Of a stretch of DNA of 64,000 nucleotides, positions 22,596 through 31,900 are shown in pieces. The notes under the pieces are model-generated. The model saw only the letters and a list, made by a program, of their open reading frames with translations, searched no databases and was not told the origin of the DNA. Source of the DNA: Struthidea cinerea (lineage: Eukaryota > Chordata > Aves > Passeriformes > Corcoracidae); NCBI GenBank assembly GCA_013397865.1, contig VZTI01002652.1, forward strand, positions 4,312,422-4,376,421. The letters are read 5' to 3'. Position 1 is the first letter of the stretch; each line of letters opens with the position of its first letter. A program made the translations under genes and the position numbers.

Positions 22596-24555
22596 GCAGA
22601 TTTCCTTTCCCTTCTGCTTCATGCGTCTTTTCCTGTGATAGCTGCCTCCGGTTTTCAGCAGGGGGTGGGTTTGTAGCAGCCTGCAACAAGCAGAGCCTGG
22701 TAGAAGACCTTGCCATCCTGGGTCATCTGGTGCTGGGTGGCAGCAGAGGTGGACGTGCTGTGCCCTGCACTTGGCATGAAGGGCGAATGCTTCTCTGGTG
22801 CCTTTTTGTTGATGCAGAAACAATTTTTAGAAACAGTTTTTTTTATTTTACTCAACTCCCTGTCCCAGAACTTGTCTTCAGGTGTTTCTCCTTACCTTCT
22901 CCAACTGCTCCACAGCTCCTGCAGGATTTGGGAGGCACTGGTTCAGGGTGCAAGTCTCCCAGCTTTGTTACCATTGCTATTCTGAGCAGTTTGACTTGCA
23001 GGAGTTGAATTGCCCGTGACTTTCCAGGAGTGGGTGGTGGATTTGGGACAGGGAGGGAACGGTTTGCCCTCTTTCTCTTTGCCTTTCCTGTTGCAGCTCT
23101 CCAAAGAAGTGAAGAGTGGTTGCCCTCTCACATGTGCGTATGTGGAAACCAGCCTTTGCCAAGCGGGCATCGCTGTTTCAGCGATGGGTACAGCCGGCAT
23201 GTTCTCCATGTTGGCAGCTCAAAGCATTTAGATACAGGCAGCCATCCAAACCCATCCTGTCCCAATCAAGCCTGTACTGCCCAACTGCTGCAAACTGGGA
23301 CTGTTTTGCAAGAAGCTTTTACATGTATCGAGCAGAGAGGCATGAGCTCCTTCAAAATGAGAGGAGAAAGATAGGGGCTTGTGGTTTCCCTTTGCACAGG
23401 GTCTTTTGGCATTTGAGAGGATCATTTCAAGTGCTACAGTAATTGAACACAGGTAACGTTAGTCCTGGAGTTGCCTGGCTTCAAGAAGATGGAAACTGGG
23501 ACCGGGAGAATCTCATCTCCCAGCAAAGCCTGTTCCCTGGGATTGTGGTCTGTAGCTGTGGACAAAAGCATGGGGATCAGAAGGCGTTTACCTCCCTCCC
23601 CCACTTTATTTGGGGAATAGCTGGTGGACACCCAGCTGCAATGGCCGGTAGCCTGAGCTTCTTGTCCTACTTGCAGGGGTGTCCCTTGCTTCCCGGAGTT
23701 GGTGGTTGGAGGGGTCCTCATTGTTTGAGGGGAAGAGGTTGCTCTCAAGAGTGTCTGATCCGTGTAGGGGATGCTCTAGTGGCAGCAACTTCGGCTTTGA
23801 GCAAGTACCCTAAGTGTGCACTTGAGTTTGCACACATTTTGATTGTCCATTCCCAAGTTCCCTAGCTTATCGGTGATCCTGTTTTGGGGGGTGGATTGCC
23901 TCTTCCTGATTTTTTTTTTTTTTTCCTCTTCTGTGGCTTTCATGCTGTCTTCATTGTCATGGGGACTTTTTCCTAAAATACAGAAACTCCTTGCCTGTGG
24001 CAACCTCTGAGTTATTTTGCATTTCGCCAGGTCTGCGTGCAGCACGTGGGAAGTTCTGTGCTTTAGTAAAATGGGAGGTAAGGCTTTGGGAAAGCGGTTG
24101 ACGCTGAGGTTTCACTCTGTCACTAATTGTAGTCTGAGCCCTGGGGGCTGGGCCGCAGGGAGTACTGGCTGGACCAGGAGCTGGGAGAGGCTGTTGGGCT
24201 GAAACCCAGGTAATGAATAGCATGAACCACCGAGGGTCCTAGCATAGCTGGTATGTCTCTGCCCCCTCCAGAGCGAGGGATCTTTGCCCTGTTTTTTCTA
24301 CACTGTTCAAAAATTTGCTGTCCATCTGTCCCTACAACTTTTTTTATATGTGTGTGTGTATATACTGTAACTTTTTGGTTTGTGGGTGGGAGGAAATTGT
24401 TTTATGGATTATGTGAAAAAAGTCTATTTATCCACATGGAGTTCAGAGTAGGGATGCTTTGTGATATGAGATGCAACTGGTGGTGGGGAGGTTCCCCAGG
24501 GAACGTATCTGCTGTCTGAAAACCCTGTTCCAGGGCTCCTGAGCATCTGTTACCT

Positions 24556-24561
24556 AATAAA
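24556..24561 (+). terminator. SREBF2: Putative SREBF2 polyadenylation signal
   Basis: Canonical AATAAA, the first in the + orientation after the SREBF2 stop, and 640 bases before the opposing signal of SHISA8. Confidence 0.65.
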
Positions 24562-24580
24562 GATGAATGTTACCACCACC

Positions 24581-25200
24581 TCCCACCTGCCCTCTTTCTC
24601 TTAGCCCTATTCATGCCACCCAGCAGCTGCTTCTAAGCAGAGGTGAGCTTGAAAAGTCCTTTAGAGACATAAAACCTCGCAGGTGCCTCGGGAAGCTGTC
24701 AGTCCTTTGTCCAGATAACCTGGAGAACAGAACTGCACAGCTTGCAATGAAAGACAGTCCCTTGGTGGAGCAAGTGTGGTGTCTCCGTGTTCCTCTGCAA
24801 GCAACTCAAGAGGATGATGGCTTGAGCAGAGCCAAGGAAGGTGGAGCTGGGCCAGAGCCTGCAATTTTAGGAGCTTCTCTCTGGGAGGAAGGCTGTTACC
24901 TGACCTTGCTTTAGAACAATGTCCTTTCGCTCCGTCTCTTTGTTTCTCTGCTCCCCCTGGTAAAACTCTGTCAGAACCATTAAACTTCAGACAGAGGCGA
25001 TCTGTTTTTTGTGCAGCTGCTTGAAGGGTTTTGCAGTTGGCCCTGGAAGCTGTGTTCCCACCTTATTCCCCATCGCGGGGGGTTCCCCAGGCCTTGTGGG
25101 GGAGTGGGCTTTGTGCCCCGCTGCCCCTGGGGAAGGTTTTATGAGCAGTGTGAAGTTCCCCAGCCACTTCATACCAAGGCCATAACAGTTTAATGTGTTA
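24581..25200. other. Intergenic gap between convergent SREBF2 and SHISA8
   Basis: About 620 bases between the two inferred 3' ends. I see no gene, repeat or RNA in it. Confidence 0.6.
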
Positions 25201-25206
25201 TTTATT
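25201..25206 (-). terminator. SHISA8: Putative SHISA8 polyadenylation signal
   Basis: TTTATT on the + strand reads AATAAA on the minus strand, 477 bases past the SHISA8 stop codon. The stretch 25207-25682 is therefore the likely SHISA8 3' UTR. Confidence 0.6.
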
Positions 25207-25682
25207 GACAAGGTGGAGGCTGGGGCAGTGGGGAAGGGAGGAGGCTGGGGAAGGAAAGGGGCTGCTCGGGCTTTGCTGGCAGCATAGGGGTGCTGCTTTG
25301 GGTTACTTGCTCTTCGCGCACCTAGTCAGAGGAGCCAGGTGGGGCTGCCTGGCCCCAGCAGGATCTGTTCCCAGTCTGTCCAGCATTGGCCCCCAGCCCC
25401 TGAGCAGGGTACTGCTCTGCCAGTGTACCCCCAGCTCAGCCCCTTCCGGGGGTGGGCTGAGAACGCCTGACGCTTGTTGCCCGGATGAGTCCCCAATGCC
25501 TCCTCGATGGTGAAGTGCAGCTGGCAGTGCCCATCGCTGGGGCCAGGAAGGACGGCACGTCTCCCGCTCTGGCCCTGGTCGCGGTTTGTGTAGGTCCTGT
25601 GATGCTCTCCTCCGGTGGGCTGCCCTCGATGGCAGCAACTCCCGTGTGCGGGGGCAGCCCCGCTCCCCGATGGCACTGGCCA

Positions 25683-25996
25683 TCAGACGGTGACCTCGGT
25701 CTTGCTGTTGGTGGCGAGGTGCCGGGGGTGCTGCCCGTACAGCGAGGTGGAGGGGCCGAAGGCCTCGGGTGGCCCCTCGGGGCGCAGGGTGGCCAGGCCC
25801 GGCCGGCGGGGGCCGCGATGGGGGCCCCCCTCCCAGCCCCCTGGGAAGGCCAGACCCCCGGGCACCTTGGGGCCCTTGGGCTTGGGCAGGGGGCAGCCCT
25901 CGGCCGGCACCGGCGTCTCGGGTGGGAAGGGCAGTGTGCTGGCGGGGGGGGGCTCCAGCCCCCCGAACCGCCTGTAGAAGTCCTCAGTGGCGCTCT
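25683..25996 (-). CDS. SHISA8: SHISA8 exon 4 (C-terminus)
   Basis: The acceptor tgtccccacag precedes the last two bases of a Glu codon, then SATEDFYRRFGGLEPPPAST. A Pro/Gly-rich tail follows, with STSLYGQHPRHLATNSKTEV before the final TV and a TGA at 25685-25683. NSKTEVTV is the conserved end of SHISA6-9 proteins. Confidence 0.95.
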
Positions 25997-28900
25997 CTGT
26001 GGGGACAGGGGTGCAGTGTCACCCCTCCAGGGACACCCCCTTCTGCTGGCAGGGGGGGACCAGGGAGGGTGCAGTGGTGGAGAAGGCTGGGATGGGGCTG
26101 GAGGAGGGGTTCTGTGTGCTGGTTGGCTGGGGGGGGGAGTGGATATTGGCAGTGAATTGGCTGGGCAGTGCTTTTGGGAGATGCCGGGGAACCGACTGCT
26201 GGGCAGTGCAGTGTGTCCATCTGGATCCTGAACTCTGATAGGATGGGCAGTGCTTCGGTCCGTGTGGGATCCTGGGTGCTGGTTGACTGGGAAGTGCAGT
26301 GGATCCTTGGGGGACCCTGGGCACTGACTGGCTGGGCAACACAGCGGAGTGCTGGAGGAGCTGCTGCCGAGTTTCTGCTGTGAGCAGCCACCCCAGGAGC
26401 ATTGGGAAACTGGGATGCTTGTCCTGTCTGTGCCCCTTTGTGAGACCCATGCTCCTCCCCACTTGTTTTTTGGGGTCAACAGGGTGCATGTCCCCGGCAC
26501 GATCCCACCCCACACGGCAGCGGCACTCACCTCCAACCTTGAGGGTGGTGTAGGAAGTGTAGTCCGGGGCAGACAGGGCCAGGCTGCTGGCCAGCGGCAG
26601 GCGCTTGCCGTGGCTGTGGGGCCGTCCCAGTGAAGGAGCAATGGCCACCGTGTTGTTCAAGGGTGGCTTGTCTGGAGGGGCAGGGATGGGTGGGGGCTCA
26701 GCCAGAGGCTGCACCCTCCCTCTACCTTTATTCACTCAAGGGAACTTATTTTTCCCCACCACACCAGTGCCTTACCTGTGCTGTTTCTGGGGGGCCCCCG
26801 GGCCAGCCCCTCACCCAGCGGGACCTGCACACCCCCCATGAGGCTGTCCATGTTCTCAGAGGGGCTGTGGCCTGGCTGCTTCAGCAGATCTGTCAGTGTC
26901 CTGGAGAGGGGGTGAAGGGCTGTTAGAACAATATCCTGGGACCCCTAATGCATCCCAGTCCTGAACTCCACTCTTTGAAGGCAGAGCCAGGCAGCCTGGG
27001 GCTAGGAAAGAGCCACTGGGAGAAAAGAGTGCACCCAGGCTACTAATCCAGCTTTTGCAGGGGGGCTAGTGAGTCTCTCTAACAGCTAATTGGGATCTGG
27101 CTGGGGCTGAGCCCTCCCAGAGCCAGGGCCATCAATGAGTGGTGAGGGAGATGCATGGCTTGGAGCGGGCTGCAAGGGTACAATGAACTGAGACAGAAGA
27201 AACTGATCTGATGGAAGCTGGAGCAACACTACTGGGATGCTCCCCTGGAGCGAGAGCCTGGTAGAACAGGGGAGAGGAGGCAACACCTCCACTCAAGTCC
27301 CTTTGAAACAGAGAAGACCCCAAGGAAGGAATTAGAAAGGCCACTTGCGCCCCTTCGGGCAAGGAGATAAACTAGAGGCAGCCTCCAGCGCAGGCGCTCC
27401 CTGTGCATAACACCCTCCTTGTAAGTAACAGCATTAAACATTAAACACCATTACGTAAGATAGAGCCCTATTTCGTTTAACATTCATGGACAGAGATGCT
27501 GCAGTCCCACCTCGGCACGCTGGCAATGCCAGAGCGAGGCATGCTGGCAGTGCCGGAGCAGGACCCACTGGACATGCCAGAGTGGAGCACAGCAGTGGTG
27601 CCGGAGCAGGGCACGCTGGCAATGCCAGAGTGGGTCACGCTGCCAGTGCCACAGTGGGGCACACCAGCAATGCTGGAGCAAGGTACACCAGTGCTGGTGG
27701 TGCCAGAGCAGGGTACAACAGCGGTGACAGAGGCAGCACATTGGCAGTGCTGGAGCAGGACCTACCCACGTGCCGCTGCAGCCTTTGGCAGCAAGTCCCA
27801 GGGCAGGATGAGATGCTCCTGCTGGCGCAGGGCTTTGTGATGAGAAGACACACCGTTTCCCCTGCAGAGACCATCCCTGCATGACTGCAAGAATGCAGGG
27901 GTGTCCACTCGGGGCTTTTTTTGGCTCGCTAATCCCCAGCTCACTGTCAGCATGCCTCGCGCCTCGAAGGCTCTGGCTGGCTCACAGACGCACACCGTGA
28001 GCTGTGGCAGGAGCTGACGGTTAGCAAGTGGTTGGACGATAAAACAGCAGATTAAACTCAACATGCATAAATGCAAATTGGAGAGGAAGGGGGGGGAATA
28101 ATCCTGACTTGGTAGATGTGTCAGCTCATGGCACTGGAGTGCTCAAAAACCTAGCGAATGCAGCGCGTGGAATTGCCAGGAAGAGCAGTGAGAACAAGGG
28201 ACAAAGCAATGTATTGTGCCTCGGGGATGCGTATGCTTGTAGGGCCCTGAGGGAGCCTTTTCCCTCCCAGTTTGGATCCAGTCGATATCACAGAGCAGGG
28301 GGCAAGAGCAAAGCTACAAGGAAGTGTCACTTGCCCTATGGGTTAATTTCACATCATCCTTGGGAAGCTTTGGGTAGCAATCCCTCTGGGATCACTTAAT
28401 CTCCAGATAGGCCAAGAGAACCCTGATAGAGCTGAAGAAATTGAAATGAGTGAGGAGCAAACCCTGGCAGCCAACCAGCTGGAAGGCAGCTTGGCGGAAA
28501 AGGGCCTGGGGATCCTGGTGGACACCAAGTTTACCATGAGCCAGCAGAGTGCCCTTGGGACAAAGGCGCTGAATGGTGTCCTGGTCTGCATTAGGCAAAG
28601 TGTTGCCAGCAGGTCTGAGGAAGGTGGTCCTTCCTCTCTGCTCAGCACTGTTAAGGCCACACATGGAGTGCTAGCTCCAGCTCAGTACAGGAGAAGCATG
28701 GATGCATGGGAGAGAGTCCAGGGAAGGGACACAAAGATGGGACTGGAGCATCTTTTATATGAGGAGAGGCTGAGAGAGCTGGGGCTGTTCAGCTTGGAGA
28801 AGAGAAGGCTTTGGGGGATCTTATCAATGTACATAAGTATCCAAAGGGAGGGTGCAACAAGGACAGCATCAAGCTGACAAGAGGTGACAGGTGCAAACAG

Positions 28901-31900
28901 AAACAGGAAATACTGTTTAAACAGAAGAAACAACATTTTTTCCCTGCAGGAGTGGTTAAATGCTTGATCGGGCATCTCCGTCCTGCAGCTCTTCAAACCC
29001 TGCACCTCCCCAGGAACCTTCCTGCAGTGGACTGACCCAACCAGGGTTCTGGCCATGGATGCTGCACTCAGAGGAACTCTGGGCACAAGCCTGGGTGGGC
29101 AGTGGGCTGTGCCCAGGCAGGGCAGGGGGAGGCAGGTCCCCCAAGGCCATGGGTGTGGGCTGTCAACTCAGGGAGCTGCTGCCCTGTCAACTCCCACCTT
29201 CCCTGGGGTGCACTGCTCACCAGCCCCTCCCCACTGGACACTGCCTGCTCTTGCTTGTCCCTGGGGCCAGCGCTCAAACAGGCTTGTTTCAACAGGAAGT
29301 TCAATGCGATTTGACCTATTTTTTAAATTATTTTTTCTTTTCCTCGGGCCTATTTATGAAGCTTGAGCAATCCTTTATCTATGACTTCTCTCCACATAAA
29401 TCCATCAATGCTCTTTCTCATAAGCGTGCCCTCCGTGCTGACCGCTCGGGGCATGTGGACAATAACGATTAACAACAACGGCTCGAGCAGCAATTAATGA
29501 GCTATTTTGCTAAGGGGAGAAGCATGCATGAGTCCCCAGCACCAGCAACACTGCCCTTGCACCATGAGCAGTGCCGCTGGCCAGGGCTGCACCCCTTCCC
29601 TGGCTCATCCTCAGGTGGTGTAGTGCAGGGAAGGTGGACATGGAGGGTGACACTATAGAGGAGCTGTTGTCTCACTGAACATCCCCTTGGGGGTTTTATG
29701 AGCCTCAGTCTGGTCCTGTGGCTGGGCAGGGTGAAGGCACCTGGTGGTCTGCGGCACCAAGATGGATCTGGAATGCAGACGGAGGAAGGGAATGGAGAGC
29801 AGATGTAGCTTTAGACCCGCACTGCTCATTTGCAAAAAGTCCTGATGAATGGTACTGCTGAAGCCTCCATCCACACTCTGGCCATGGATGCAGAGTACAT
29901 GAGGCCATGTGTGAGGGTGGCTTGCCACCCAGCTTGCCTGAGCACAGTGTCATCTGGGTGGGCGTGCAGCCACCTCCATGGCAAGCCTAGTTCTGCTAAA
30001 GGGTGCAACCAAGATGCCGCAAACCAGCCTAGTGCAAGACCTGAGACCAAGCACAGAGGCAGATCCAGGAGCAATAATGAAGGAGGCCAAGAGAGCTTCA
30101 CGGTAGAAGCCACGCAATGAAGCACTCAGTGCTCCTGATCCATCCCCAAGGGATGTGCCTGTGTGGGAGCAGGGCGCTGATCTGGCACAGCAGCTCAGCC
30201 CAGGGACTGACTCACTTTTGGGAGGCCCAGGCCCCATACCTGGCAAGCCCAGCAGGAGAGAGGCTGCAAGTCCTGGCGAGGGGCAGGGAGCAATGGGAGG
30301 AGACAGGAGCACAGCCTCCAGAAGAGAGATGACGGACTGTTGGGGTGAAGTGACATTGCCGTAAGCTGGAGTGTACCCTTGGAGGGGACACAGAAGGTGG
30401 CAGCCACTGGATGAGCAGGGTGATGAGGTTTGGAGCAGAGGTGCAGCATTGCAGGAGGCGCAGTGCACGCTGCAGCTGCGGGTGGGCATCCCGGTTGGTC
30501 ACACCACCTCTGCGCCCAGTGAGAGCCTCATCTTCACCTCCCCAGGGAGACATTTCCCACAGCTTACAGTGTGTCTGCTCAGGGCAGGGGTGCCCATCCA
30601 TGCAACTGAGCAGCACGGGCACTGTGGGACACCTGCCCGGTGGGGCTGGTACACTCAGGGATGCTCAGGAAGGCGTGGGGTTATCAAGGTGTCTTTGCAA
30701 AACTGGAGTTGCAATGGTGGGTATTGGAGCTTGGGCAAATTGGAAATGAGCCTCCCCAAACATTTACGTTCAGTCTAGGGACGGACCTCCAGGTCTCCTT
30801 CTCTACTGGCGCTGGATCCCCTTTCGTCCCCCAGAGAGCCAGGGCAGCGCGTGATAGCACACCATGCTGCCTGCAAACGCTTTTTCTAGGTCTTCACCAC
30901 TATCTGCTACCATGGACATCGACTGCAGGCATGGCCCCGGATTTGAGCATTGCCAGAGAAACACACAGCACAGTTGGATGCACAGTGGGGCCAAATTTTG
31001 GGACCCCAAATAGCATGGGGAGACACAGGGAGTGAAAAGCCAGCACTGAGCACTCACCTACTGCAGCTGCCAGGGCACCTGCTCCTGATAGCTGTTTTAC
31101 CCCTCTCCAGAATCCCTGCTACTCCCTAGCAGGCCGCTGCTTGCCCGATTCTTCCCATAGGGTTGTTCACACCAGCTATAAATTTGTAATTCCCACCCAG
31201 GAAGTTTTCTGGGAGAGGTCCGGTGCACGTGCTTGCTCTCAGTGTAATGGGCACAGACAGATCCTGGAGGCCCCCAAGGACCCAACGTCCTCGGAGATCC
31301 GGGGACTGAAGAAAAACACGGGCAGGTGTTACTGACTCAATGCGGGGTTTGGCCAGGCTAAGCGAGTGCCGGGGACAGATGCCAAGCATGAGCCGAGCAG
31401 GAAGGAGAGGGGATTGCGGGAGCTGCCATAAGGCCCTGCAGGAGGAAGGCGGATGAGGACGGGAAGACAAACCAGGTAGCTGCAGTTGCTTGAGCACCCA
31501 CTTCCCTGGGTAGACCAGCAGCCAAGTCCGTGAGGAGACAAAGGCATGTTGGAGGCAGCCAAGGGGTGGGGGTCTCAGGACGAGCTGGACACAGACTCAG
31601 GTGTCTCCATCAGGGAGGAGCTAATGGACTTTTTGCACCTGGTCACTCTTCTTAGGTTTGGACCAGGACCAGAACCATGACAAACAACATCTGGAGGTGC
31701 AGAAGTGGTTGACCTTACCTCCCAAGCGAGAAACCTGCAAGCAGCAGCGGTGGGAGCTGTCCAGGGCAGCACAAAGTGCTCCCCAGGAGGGAAAAACCCT
31801 GGCAGGAGGGAGGGATAGGAATGGAAACCAAGACAACCATGCAACAGGGAGCTGGCCCGAGGCCATGATGCGGTGCCCAAGGAGCAAATGAGAAGCTCCT

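Larger units (their letters stand above)
21934..24580 (+). other. SREBF2: SREBF2 3' untranslated region
   Basis: About 2.6 kb of noncoding sequence follows the stop. The first AATAAA after the stop is at 24556-24561, so cleavage near 24575-24585 is inferred. It holds a CAATGCA match to the miR-33 seed at 22589-22595, a T-run near 23910 and a short TA/TG run at 24345-24365. Open frames here show no family resemblance. Confidence 0.75.

Noticed and set aside
25436..26641. 401-codon open frame on the minus strand over SHISA8 exons 3-4
   Set aside because: It is a GC-rich shadow running through the SHISA8 exons, an intron and a minisatellite in another frame. The spliced SHISA8 frame explains the coding signal.
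27484..27884. Open frames of 132 codons on both strands
   Set aside because: They come from the 24-bp minisatellite, whose unit length keeps frames open. No domain or splice context.
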